A stretch of DNA of 6,688 nucleotides from Candidatus Gottesmanbacteria bacterium RBG_16_37_8 (GCA_001779055.1 MFJA01000070.1:1-6688), one strand, 5' to 3'; counted from the first letter of the stretch, positions 1-5,712 are shown. The notes: generated by a model not told the origin, from the letters alone. Numbers and translations: made by a program.

Positions 1-110
1 TCGTATTCCCGATTTCCCGAATCCTCATATCTCTCCCCCCATTCCTCCAGCCACTCCCTCACCTTCTCCTTTAAATAAAAACCCCCGTGATCAGCTCCTA
101 AATATATCAT
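1..110 (-). CDS. rpiB: Ribose-5-phosphate isomerase B, N-terminal part (cut by window edge)
   Basis: The minus strand from ATG at 110-108 reads open to the window edge, giving the first 36 residues. They begin MIYLGADHGGFYLKEKV, the N-terminus of the RpiB/LacAB isomerase family: a short first beta strand, then the G-A-D-H-x-G-F-x-L-K motif whose Asp7-His8 pair belongs to the sugar-phosphate site in known RpiB enzymes. The next helix (VREWLEEWG) and the YEDSGNREY segment fit the second beta strand, where most members read 'DxG..xYDP'. The enzyme interconverts ribulose-5-phosphate and ribose-5-phosphate in the cytoplasm. It uses the product of gnd, encoded on the same strand in this window. The start is fixed by family alignment, since only one residue separates Met1 from the first strand. 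The rest of the gene, about 110 residues in a typical member, lies beyond position 1. Identification is strong despite the short stretch. Confidence 0.88.
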   Translation of the reverse strand, partial: MIYLGADHGGFYLKEKVREWLEEWGERYEDSGNREY

Positions 111-116
111 ATTTCA

Positions 117-145
117 ATTGTCAATTTTCATCTGTCAAATGTCAA
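117..145 (-). promoter_or_regulatory. Predicted rpiB promoter (leaderless)
   Basis: Read on the minus strand, a perfect -35 TTGACA (145-140) is followed by a 17-nt spacer and the weak -10 GACAAT (122-117, 4 of 6 matches). The expected transcription start is position 110, the A of the rpiB ATG itself. No Shine-Dalgarno sequence precedes the start. The weak -10 and the presence of two further TTGACA-like copies in the same stretch make the exact choice uncertain. Confidence 0.42.
119..145. repeat. Cluster of three TGTCAA direct repeats between divergent genes
   Basis: On the plus strand TGTCAA occurs at 119-124, 133-138 and 140-145, so the copies are 14 and 7 bases apart; the outer two extend to TGTCAATT and are 21 bases apart, close to two helical turns. 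A fourth copy in the opposite orientation (TTGACA, 160-165) is the -35 box of the plus-strand gene. CAATTG palindromes flank the cluster at 115-120 and 143-148. The copies could simply be duplicated -35 boxes for rpiB or could be regulator binding sites; the sequence alone does not decide. Confidence 0.45.
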
Positions 146-159
146 TTGTTTATAAAAAC

Positions 160-189
160 TTGACAATAAAAGATCTGGACGCCTATTAT
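160..189 (+). promoter_or_regulatory. Sigma70-type promoter of the cohesin-like gene
   Basis: A perfect -35 TTGACA (160-165), an 18-nt spacer and a -10 TATTAT (184-189, 5 of 6 matches) predict transcription start near 196, leaving a leader of about 13 nt before the ATG at 209. The leader has no purine-rich Shine-Dalgarno sequence. With the TGTCAA cluster and the rpiB promoter, this accounts for most of the 98-bp divergent gap 111-208. Confidence 0.6.
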
Positions 190-208
190 TAAGTCAGCTA
201 GCTCTTAC

Positions 209-877
209 ATGGACGATAAAAATCTCAGGAAAATCTATCCCTTCAACCCCCGCAATCTTGAACTGCAGGAATTTTACAAACAAAAAGAAGAAGAAAACTG
301 GGCCAAAACATTCAGCAGGAAACTCACTCTGAAAGACTTATTCTTTATTCTGGCAATTATTGTCGGCTCACTCCTGGTTATGATTTCAGTCGTCAGCCTC
401 AAAACTACAGGTGACCTCAGGAGCCGCGCCGCAGAAAATATGGTCAATTTCTACCTTTATCCCAAAGAAATTATTCTTAAAAATAAAGAAACCGTAACTT
501 TCTCACCCAAATTAGTTATCCCCGGCAATAAAAAAATATCTTCTGCTGTCATGGCAATTCAGTTTGATCCGCAGGTTATCAATCTTCAAAGGTTTCATGT
601 CACGTCAATCAATGATGTACAGCTAAAATTCCAGTCTACCTCGATAGAAAAAGCCAATCAGGTTGGATTAGTTAAGATACTTCTTGAATCAAAATCAGAT
701 GGTTCCAATCTATCCGGAATTATTAACTTTCCTCAAATTCAATTTATCAGTATCAAAGAAAAGCCGGGTATAGTTAGCTTCGTACCCTCTGAAAGCAAAG
801 TGGTTTACATCAATGGTTCGTCTGCCCAAATCCAAACTGACCAGCCCTCTGTAATATCTTCGCTTGGTAACCAGTAA
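209..877 (+). CDS. Membrane-anchored protein with cohesin-like extracellular domain
   Basis: This 222-residue protein has a charged N-terminal cytoplasmic segment (1-40), one hydrophobic helix (about 43-64) and a C-terminal domain of about 140 residues rich in alternating beta-strand patterns (79-205). The beta region holds the 'AVMAIQFDPQVINL' stretch and later 'SGIINFPQIQFISI', which resemble strands of the cohesin/carbohydrate-binding beta-sandwich fold. The segment just after the helix (LRSRAAEN) is of a type I associate with surface proteins of Microgenomates. The positive charges before the helix favour an N-in topology with the beta domain outside. Cohesin domains in cellulosomes bind dockerins, but in CPR bacteria the partners are unknown and no dockerin is visible here. 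The gene is monocistronic and its stop is one base from the gnd stop on the other strand. The fold assignment is moderate; a bacterial Ig-like domain is the alternative. Confidence 0.6.
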   Translation: MDDKNLRKIYPFNPRNLELQEFYKQKEEENWAKTFSRKLTLKDLFFILAIIVGSLLVMISVVSLKTTGDLRSRAAENMVNFYLYPKEIILKNKETVTFSPKLVIPGNKKISSAVMAIQFDPQVINLQRFHVTSINDVQLKFQSTSIEKANQVGLVKILLESKSDGSNLSGIINFPQIQFISIKEKPGIVSFVPSESKVVYINGSSAQIQTDQPSVISSLGNQ

Positions 878-878
878 T

Positions 879-1805
879 TTATGTGGGGTGTCCTCCAAAC
901 TCTTTTCTTAATGCCGATACTACTTTTCCTGAAAATGTCTCTTTCTTTTTTGACATTTTTCGAGCCTGCAGCGAACTTTCAATAACAGGAACATCAACCC
1001 CCAGCTCGCGGGCTGTTTCAATAGTCCATTCCCCGGTTGATCCGCCTCCCACTGTTCCGCTGACATTTCTCAATTGCGGATCTGTTGAAAGGGCTCTCTC
1101 CAGAAGCTCAATCAGCCATCCCCTGACCACCGATCCGTTTTTCCAATTGGCGGCAACTGCCCGCAGATCCACTTTGTTGGCTTTATTAAATAAAATTTCA
1201 AATCCCTCACCGAGCGCCTGCAGCATACCGTATTCCACTCCGTTATGGACCATTTTGACAAAATGGCCCGATCCCGTCTCTCCGAAATAAGTCAATCCCC
1301 CGGCAACAGCCAGCATCTTGAGAATCGGTTTGACTCTTTCAAAAATTTCTTTCTCTCCCCCTACCATCAGACAGGCGCCGTTTCTTGCTCCCTCAATTCC
1401 TCCGCTTGTCCCGATATCCAAAAATCCTACCCCCATTTTTTTCAACTTCTGATATCTTTTGATACTGTCTTTATAGAAAGAATTGCCTCCATCTATAATA
1501 ATATCATCACTTTTAATATCAGAAATAATCAAATTATCAATTACTTCATCAACTGCTGACCCATGCTCGACCATAATCCAGATTATCCGGGGAGTCTCCA
1601 ATTCCGACATAAATGTCTTGTAATCGTAGGAAAGAATCAGCTCACCGTATTCATCATGTTTAATACTCTCGCTCTGAAATTCCTTAAGAAATTGGTCCAT
1701 TTTCTCCCTCGTCCGGTTATATAAAACGATATCAACCTTCTGTTCCAATAGATGCCAGACAAGCGCCTGCCCCATTTTCCCCAGTCCGATAAATCCTATT
1801 TTCAT
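879..1805 (-). CDS. gnd: 6-phosphogluconate dehydrogenase, short (YqeC/GntZ-like) type
   Basis: This 308-residue enzyme oxidatively decarboxylates 6-phosphogluconate to ribulose-5-phosphate, CO2 and a reduced nicotinamide cofactor. The N-terminal Rossmann domain opens with GFIGLGKMG (4-12, the GxGxxG loop). The substrate and catalytic motifs follow in order: DGGNS (105-109), GTSGG (132-136), and HFVKMVHNGVEYG (181-193) with the catalytic Lys184 and Asn188. The helical C-terminal domain ends in the family's 'LRKEFGGH' tail. At about 300 residues it belongs to the short type rather than the roughly 470-residue E. coli Gnd type. The end of the second beta strand reads YNRT (29-32), the N-R-T/S pattern found in NADP-dependent enzymes, whereas NAD-dependent short enzymes usually have an acidic residue here; I infer NADP use. 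The ATG at 1805 is supported by the family N-terminus and by a -10 box 10 nt upstream. It faces the sugar transferase gene divergently. The stop lies one base from that of the upstream convergent gene. Confidence 0.93.
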   Translation of the reverse strand: MKIGFIGLGKMGQALVWHLLEQKVDIVLYNRTREKMDQFLKEFQSESIKHDEYGELILSYDYKTFMSELETPRIIWIMVEHGSAVDEVIDNLIISDIKSDDIIIDGGNSFYKDSIKRYQKLKKMGVGFLDIGTSGGIEGARNGACLMVGGEKEIFERVKPILKMLAVAGGLTYFGETGSGHFVKMVHNGVEYGMLQALGEGFEILFNKANKVDLRAVAANWKNGSVVRGWLIELLERALSTDPQLRNVSGTVGGGSTGEWTIETARELGVDVPVIESSLQARKMSKKKETFSGKVVSALRKEFGGHPT

Positions 1806-1814
1806 AATATAAAA

Positions 1815-1823
1815 AGTATACCA
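1815..1823 (-). promoter_or_regulatory. Extended -10 promoter of gnd, near-leaderless
   Basis: On the minus strand TGG-TATACT (1823-1815) matches an extended -10 element (TGn plus 5 of 6 of TATAAT). The predicted transcription start is about 1808, three bases before the ATG at 1805. No good -35 is visible at the usual distance, as is common for extended -10 promoters. There is no ribosome-binding sequence. Confidence 0.6.
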
Positions 1824-1857
1824 GAAAAATTGTCTATTCTTCTTCTTATTTCACATT

Positions 1858-1888
1858 TTGGCTTTCTGACAATACAATCTTGTATAAT
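1858..1888 (+). promoter_or_regulatory. Promoter of the sugar transferase gene, near-leaderless
   Basis: A perfect -10 TATAAT (1883-1888) predicts transcription start near 1895, two bases before the ATG at 1897. The best -35 candidate is TTGGCT (1858-1863, 4 of 6) with a long 19-nt spacer, so the -35 is uncertain. No Shine-Dalgarno sequence could fit. With the gnd promoter it fills the 91-bp divergent gap 1806-1896. Confidence 0.62.
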
Positions 1889-1896
1889 AACCGCTT

Positions 1897-2688
1897 ATGG
1901 TAGAAAAAGTATTATTAAGACAAATAAATAAATTAGAAGATTATCTTCACGGAGATACCTATTTGGCAAAATCACTCAATAATATATCACCCATGAAAGG
2001 AGAGGCTTACCGGAAAAGCCCTCAAAAAATAATTTACGACAGAGCAATGGCTCTGCCCTTTGCCGCTGTCTCCGTCCTAGCCATACCTTTCTTTGCTTCT
2101 TTAATAAAAATAGAGGATCAATTCAGGAAAGAAGAAGATAGAGGACCGGTTTTTTATAGACACGAACGTCTGGACCAAAACGGAAATCCGTTTGATGTAA
2201 TAAAATTACGGTCGCTCAAACCCTGTTCTGACCGGATTTCCGATAATTCCGAATATGCCAGCCAATTCCAGCCGGAAGACGATCCCCGAGCAACAGTAGT
2301 TGGCAGAATTATGCGCAGATTTTATATAGACGAGCTGCCCCAGGTCTGGCAAGTCTTATTTGGTGATAAACTTGCCTTTATTGCACCCCGGGCAAAATCA
2401 GCCGATGTTATAAATAAAGTCAAGGAACAGATGACCGGTGAGCTTGAACAAAATTATTATACTTGGCTGGAAAAACGCTCTCAGGGCCGGCCCGGAATTT
2501 TTAATTTGAACGCGGTTATAAGCCCTAACCCGAAAAACAATCTCCCCGCCAGGCACGCAGATAACTTTCAGGCAGACCATGAGAGTCTGGCTTTTGATAT
2601 TTTAATTATTGCCTTACTTCCGATCAAAAAATTTAAGGGAATGTTAAATAAACGGATAAAAAAAACTCACAATAACCATAGCATCTGA
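1897..2688 (+). CDS. Divergent polyprenyl-phosphate sugar-1-phosphate transferase (bacterial sugar transferase family)
   Basis: This 263-residue protein belongs to the monotopic phosphoglycosyl transferase family (Pfam bacterial sugar transferase; relatives PglC, WcaJ, EpsL), which moves a sugar-1-phosphate from a nucleotide sugar onto undecaprenyl phosphate at the inner membrane face, the first step of glycan or exopolysaccharide assembly. A 45-residue N-terminal extension precedes YDRAMALP and a hydrophobic segment (about 50-72) with Pro54 and Pro64, matching the re-entrant membrane helix. GPVFYRHERL (83-92), the KLRSL segment (103-107), DDPRATVVGR (128-137) and DELPQ (145-149) follow. Asp145-Glu146 is the catalytic dyad known from PglC. 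The later motifs deviate: the usual 'VGPRP' reads IAPRA (162-166) and 'KPGxTG' reads RPGIFN (198-203). It is therefore a recognisable but divergent member with the dyad intact; donor sugar unknown. No other glycosyltransferase flanks it, which is unusual as these genes often lead glycan clusters. It is divergent from gnd and convergent with the 416-aa gene. Confidence 0.82.
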   Translation: MVEKVLLRQINKLEDYLHGDTYLAKSLNNISPMKGEAYRKSPQKIIYDRAMALPFAAVSVLAIPFFASLIKIEDQFRKEEDRGPVFYRHERLDQNGNPFDVIKLRSLKPCSDRISDNSEYASQFQPEDDPRATVVGRIMRRFYIDELPQVWQVLFGDKLAFIAPRAKSADVINKVKEQMTGELEQNYYTWLEKRSQGRPGIFNLNAVISPNPKNNLPARHADNFQADHESLAFDILIIALLPIKKFKGMLNKRIKKTHNNHSI

Positions 2689-2749
2689 AAAAATCACTAC
2701 ACAACATACACCTTAGGAGTGTACTAGCTATGACACCTCGGGATTTTTT
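2688..2749. terminator. Possible bidirectional terminator between convergent genes
   Basis: In the 94-bp gap between two convergent stops, AAAAAATC (2688-2695) is matched in inverted orientation by GATTTTTT (2742-2749), so each strand ends in a U-run. Between them lies a small hairpin, TACAC (2707-2711) with GTGTA (2719-2723). The hairpin is weak and is not directly next to the T-run, so this is not a textbook intrinsic terminator. The position, serving both genes, is the main argument for it. Confidence 0.35.
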
Positions 2750-2782
2750 GCAAGGAGAAGCTGTAACATCTCAACCTAACAA

Positions 2783-4033
2783 TTATGATACAATGCTCGG
2801 ACGGATTATTTCTGCTTCCGGAGGCAATCTGCCTGTTGTTTGAGCGCTAATGTGTACCTGAATCATCTCTTTCCATCCTCTTTGTTCTACTAATTGATTA
2901 TTCTCATCAAATAAATCTTTCGTTATACCAATTATCTCAACTTCCGAGGAATCAGTCTTTTTTCCGATTATTTTATCATTGGGAAAGGTTGGAAGCATCC
3001 TTTCTCCAAAACGTAAAGTAACACCGTTGCCTACAATTTTATGACCTCCTGAAAACGTATCTGGTGATATTGTTCGAAACGAAAGATGATGATTACCATT
3101 ATGTAGGACATCAACTATTATATCCCCGATTAACTCTTCTAATGGAAAACCACTCTCTCCACTATCCTGACCAAGTTTTCTATACCAATCTTTTACTAAT
3201 TCCATCGCTTTCTGATAAAAAGGAAGATGAGCATCTTTTAGTCTTTCATTAAGTGAAGAGTCCTCAACAAATATCTGTTCAGGTAATGGTTTCTCCAACG
3301 AAAAAGCATATATTGGAGGAGGTTCTCTTTTATCTGGCAATCTTTGGTCTAAGAACCATTTTGCTGAATCTTTCAAGTAACCATCATGAAAAAATTTAAC
3401 TTGGAGTAATTTATCTTCTTCATCAGTTAAAGTCCACGCAACTGAAAGTTCATCCCTATCCATCTTTTCAAATTTTTTTATATTGCCCTTTTGTCCAATA
3501 CTATCAACTAACACTCTTCTGGTAAAAGCTTTAAATTCAGTCGAATTTAATCCGTAAAAAATATTTTCATCCAGATTGTGATCTGATGCAGCGGCCAGGT
3601 TTAAGATCAGTCTTCTTAAATTTATGCCGGGAAGCCAGTTATTTCTTGGTGAACCATCATGATGACTACCAAATCGACTCCCTTCCCATCCACTGGGCAT
3701 TCTAAAGTCATATGTCTCAATTAATGGCAGTAATATTAATATATTTCTGACTCTTTCCTTGATATTTTTGCTCAAAGTATGGTCAATTGCTCCTTTATTA
3801 AATAACTTGTCAACTCCCCACATCATCGGTTCAGATAGATATGAACGAGCATCAGCCACTTCTTTTAACCCTTCATCCAGATAATCCGTGACTTTTTGTC
3901 TAAACTCTGGAAATTCCCGGTCTTCTAAAGTAAACTCACCGCCCATCAATTTCTGACGGAAATCTTTAGTCAAATTAGATGGTAACTGTAAAATAGTACT
4001 TTCTCGAGGAGGTTGCTCGTGTTGGATATCCAT
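2783..4033 (-). CDS. Uncharacterised soluble 416-residue protein
   Basis: I do not recognise this protein. It is 416 residues long, highly charged, with no signal peptide and no membrane helix; the only strongly hydrophobic stretch (97-105, ILILLPLIE) is too short to span a membrane, so it is probably cytoplasmic. The N-terminal part (20-180) is mostly helical in pattern. Two histidine-rich segments stand out, GSRFGSHHDG (118-127) and LHNGNHHLSF (310-319); these could be metal- or phosphate-binding sites, but no known motif is matched. A proline-rich linker (233-252, DKREPPP to KPLPEQ) divides the protein, and the region after 330 looks beta-rich. GC content in sampled 60-base blocks is mostly 25-35%, lower than in zwf blocks (about 38-60%), which may mean a different origin or relaxed codon selection. 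The start is supported by a perfect -10 TATAAT 10 nt upstream of the ATG. zwf lies upstream on the same strand with a 111-bp gap; the sugar transferase gene converges on its 3' end. Confidence 0.85.
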   Translation of the reverse strand: MDIQHEQPPRESTILQLPSNLTKDFRQKLMGGEFTLEDREFPEFRQKVTDYLDEGLKEVADARSYLSEPMMWGVDKLFNKGAIDHTLSKNIKERVRNILILLPLIETYDFRMPSGWEGSRFGSHHDGSPRNNWLPGINLRRLILNLAAASDHNLDENIFYGLNSTEFKAFTRRVLVDSIGQKGNIKKFEKMDRDELSVAWTLTDEEDKLLQVKFFHDGYLKDSAKWFLDQRLPDKREPPPIYAFSLEKPLPEQIFVEDSSLNERLKDAHLPFYQKAMELVKDWYRKLGQDSGESGFPLEELIGDIIVDVLHNGNHHLSFRTISPDTFSGGHKIVGNGVTLRFGERMLPTFPNDKIIGKKTDSSEVEIIGITKDLFDENNQLVEQRGWKEMIQVHISAQTTGRLPPEAEIIRPSIVS

Positions 4034-4042
4034 ATATTACAT

Positions 4043-4071
4043 ATTATAAGTCAAAAATAGCTCTCGAACAA
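4043..4071 (-). promoter_or_regulatory. Promoter of the 416-aa gene, near-leaderless
   Basis: On the minus strand a perfect -10 TATAAT (4048-4043) lies 17 nt after a weak -35 TTGTTC (4071-4066, 3 of 6). The predicted transcription start is about 4036, three bases before the ATG at 4033. There is no Shine-Dalgarno sequence. An own promoter argues that this gene need not be co-transcribed with zwf. Confidence 0.58.
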
Positions 4072-4094
4072 AATCCACCTGAATATGGCTTTCT

Positions 4095-4123
4095 GACAGT
4101 CCGCCTGTCCCGACTTTAGTCGG
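4095..4123. repeat. Two tandem hairpins in the gap downstream of zwf
   Basis: GACAG (4095-4099) pairs perfectly with CTGTC (4105-4109) across the loop TCCGC. Immediately after, CCGAC (4110-4114) pairs with GTCGG (4119-4123) across TTTA. The two GC-rich stems sit side by side in an otherwise AT-rich gap 22 bp past the zwf stop. No U-run follows on the minus strand, so they are not a standard intrinsic terminator. They could protect or attenuate the zwf transcript 3' end, or be a copy of a dispersed palindromic (REP-like) element. Confidence 0.55.
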
Positions 4124-4144
4124 AGCAAATGAAGCAGTTTTAAA

Positions 4145-5644
4145 TCAAGCCATCCACTTCCTCCCGTCCCTTTCAATCAACTCCTCCGCCTCCTTCGGCC
4201 CCCAACTCCCGGCCTCATAATTGGGAAAATTGGCAGGCGGTTGCTTCTCCCAGACCCGGGTTATGGAAGAAATAAATTGCCAGGTAGCTTCAAATCCGCT
4301 GGCTGTGGCAAACAAAGTCTGGTCTCCAGTCATCGAATCAATCAGGATTTTTTCATAGGAATCAACTATTTCTCTGTTAAATGTCGATCTATAGGAAAAA
4401 TCCATATCCACATTTCTGATCTCATAGGCAAATCCCGGAGTCTTGGCAAATAATTTCATGGTTATCCCCTCCTGCGGTGCAACTCGAATAGTTATCAGGT
4501 TGGCCGACTGATGGTTTTCCATTTGAAATTGCTTAAAAAGCTTGCTTTCCCTGTTTTTAAACTGGATATCTATCCGGGTGACTGATCTGCTGAGTCTCTT
4601 TCCTGTCCGCAGATAAAAAGGCACTCCCTGCCATCTGGAATTATCAATAAAAAGTTTAAAGGCAACAAACGTTTCCGTCAAAGAATTGGCAGCAACATCT
4701 CTTTCCTGGCGATATCCCAATACTGTTCTCTCGCCCATCTTCAATGCTCCGTATTGGCCTCTAACCACATCTGTTGCTACTCTGTTTTCTTCCGTTCGTT
4801 TTATTTGTTGTAAAACCTCAATTCTTTTTTTCCTGACCTCATTTGCTGTCATGTTTTCCGGCTCCTCCATCGTCGTATAAGCCAGCATGGCCATTAAATG
4901 GTTCTGCCCTGTATCCTTTAAAGCTCCCACTCCTTCATAAAATTTCCCCCGTTTGCCTATCCCGCCGCTTTCAGCCAAAGTAATCTGCACATAATCGATA
5001 TAATCCTTGTTCCATAATGACTCCACCTGATTGGCAAACCGGAAAGCCAGGATATTCTGAATTGTTTCTTTAGCCAGATAGTGGTCAATACGGTATATCT
5101 GTTTTTCGTCAAAAGTCTTAGCCAATTGCTCCTCCAGTTGTTTAGCCTGATCCAGATCTTTGCCGAATGGTTTTTCTATTAATACCCGTGTCCATTTGCT
5201 GCTCCCCTGGCCGCATCCTTCAGACAGTTTAGTCTCGTCAAGAAAATTAAGAATCGTGGAATAATTAGAGGGCGGTGTTGCCATATAAAAAAAGCGGGTA
5301 ATGCAGGCGCCTATCTCTTTATCAAATGTGGCCAGCAAGGGAATCAAAGCATCATATGGGGAACGGTCTTCAAAGAATCCCTGCTGGTAATAAAGATTTT
5401 TCGAAAGCTTATCCCAAATATTTAAATCTATGTTCTTAACGCTTGGCGTTTTAGCTACGGCTTCCTTCATCATTTCCCGGAAATCCAAATCTGTTAGCTT
5501 TCTTCTGGCAAACCCGACGATAAAAAACCGCTCGGGCAAAATGCCTTGCTCCAGTAAATGATATAAAGCCGGCATAAGCTTTGAGGAAGTCAGATCCCCG
5601 GTCGCCCCGAAGATCACCATCACGAAAGGGGAGATTACATTCAT
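4145..5644 (-). CDS. zwf: Glucose-6-phosphate 1-dehydrogenase
   Basis: The enzyme oxidises glucose-6-phosphate to 6-phosphogluconolactone, opening the oxidative pentose phosphate pathway and producing NADPH in most family members. Starting at the ATG at 5644 it has 499 residues, normal for the family. The Rossmann nucleotide loop is IFGATGDL (11-18). EKPFGKD (157-163) supplies the conserved Lys, RIDHYLAKE (185-193) is the signature motif with the phosphate-binding His188, and KDTGQNH (243-249) carries the catalytic base His249. The C-terminus GSWGPKEAEELIERDG is also typical. Two deviations are seen: the nucleotide loop is followed by TSSK where many members have a basic pair (for example TKRK), and the signature has Ala for the usual Gly (HYLGKE). 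In-frame ATGs exist upstream at 5650 and 5668, but the TATATT box overlaps that stretch, so MNVISPF is the best start. Its partner gnd lies 2.3 kb away on the same strand; the lactonase gene is absent. Confidence 0.93.
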   Translation of the reverse strand: MNVISPFVMVIFGATGDLTSSKLMPALYHLLEQGILPERFFIVGFARRKLTDLDFREMMKEAVAKTPSVKNIDLNIWDKLSKNLYYQQGFFEDRSPYDALIPLLATFDKEIGACITRFFYMATPPSNYSTILNFLDETKLSEGCGQGSSKWTRVLIEKPFGKDLDQAKQLEEQLAKTFDEKQIYRIDHYLAKETIQNILAFRFANQVESLWNKDYIDYVQITLAESGGIGKRGKFYEGVGALKDTGQNHLMAMLAYTTMEEPENMTANEVRKKRIEVLQQIKRTEENRVATDVVRGQYGALKMGERTVLGYRQERDVAANSLTETFVAFKLFIDNSRWQGVPFYLRTGKRLSRSVTRIDIQFKNRESKLFKQFQMENHQSANLITIRVAPQEGITMKLFAKTPGFAYEIRNVDMDFSYRSTFNREIVDSYEKILIDSMTGDQTLFATASGFEATWQFISSITRVWEKQPPANFPNYEAGSWGPKEAEELIERDGRKWMA

Positions 5645-5651
5645 CCTCATT

Positions 5652-5660
5652 AATATAACA
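5652..5660 (-). promoter_or_regulatory. Extended -10 promoter of zwf, leaderless
   Basis: On the minus strand TGT-TATATT (5660-5652) fits an extended -10 element. Transcription would begin near 5645, one base before the ATG at 5644. This decides the zwf start: the longer start at 5668 would lie upstream of the transcript. A GAGG directly abuts the ATG, too close to act as a Shine-Dalgarno sequence. An overlapping TATATG with TTGTCA as -35 (19-nt spacer) is a weaker alternative. Confidence 0.55.
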
Positions 5661-5682
5661 TATAACACTCATCACCTCATGC

Positions 5683-5712
5683 TTGACAATTATCTTTTAG
5701 CTGTTCTATGCT
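5683..5712 (+). promoter_or_regulatory. Promoter of the 3'-terminal membrane-protein gene
   Basis: A perfect -35 TTGACA (5683-5688), an 18-nt spacer and a -10 TATGCT (5707-5712, 4 of 6) predict transcription start near 5719, leaving a leader of about 9 nt before the ATG at 5728. It is back to back with the zwf promoter in the 83-bp divergent gap 5645-5727. Confidence 0.52.

Noticed and set aside
2..163. Open plus-strand frame with a Pro/Ser-rich translation that could look like the tail of a surface protein
   Set aside because: It is the antisense shadow of rpiB, whose minus-strand reading gives a clear family match; the last third runs through the intergenic promoter region.
209..877. Cellulosome interpretation of the cohesin-like domain
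   Set aside because: No dockerin, scaffoldin repeat or glycoside hydrolase is present, and CPR cohesin-like domains are not tied to cellulosomes.
883..1559. Plus-strand frames of 135 and 104 codons inside gnd
   Set aside because: They are antisense to a well-conserved enzyme and have no promoter or family similarity.
2730..2843. A 37-codon plus-strand frame with AGGAG 10 nt upstream of its ATG
   Set aside because: No other gene here uses a Shine-Dalgarno sequence, the frame overlaps the 3' end of the 416-aa gene on the other strand, and its product has no recognisable feature.
1859..4098. Exact 13-base match TGGCTTTCTGACA in two gaps (1859-1871 and 4086-4098)
   Set aside because: About 0.3 such matches are expected by chance in a window this size, and the two sites have different surroundings (a promoter and a hairpin).
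4095..4123. CRISPR repeat or attachment site reading of the paired palindromes
   Set aside because: The motif occurs once in the window, with no spacers, cas gene, integrase or tRNA nearby.
4241..4880. Plus-strand frames of 64-70 codons inside zwf
   Set aside because: They are antisense to conserved zwf motifs and show no independent coding signal.
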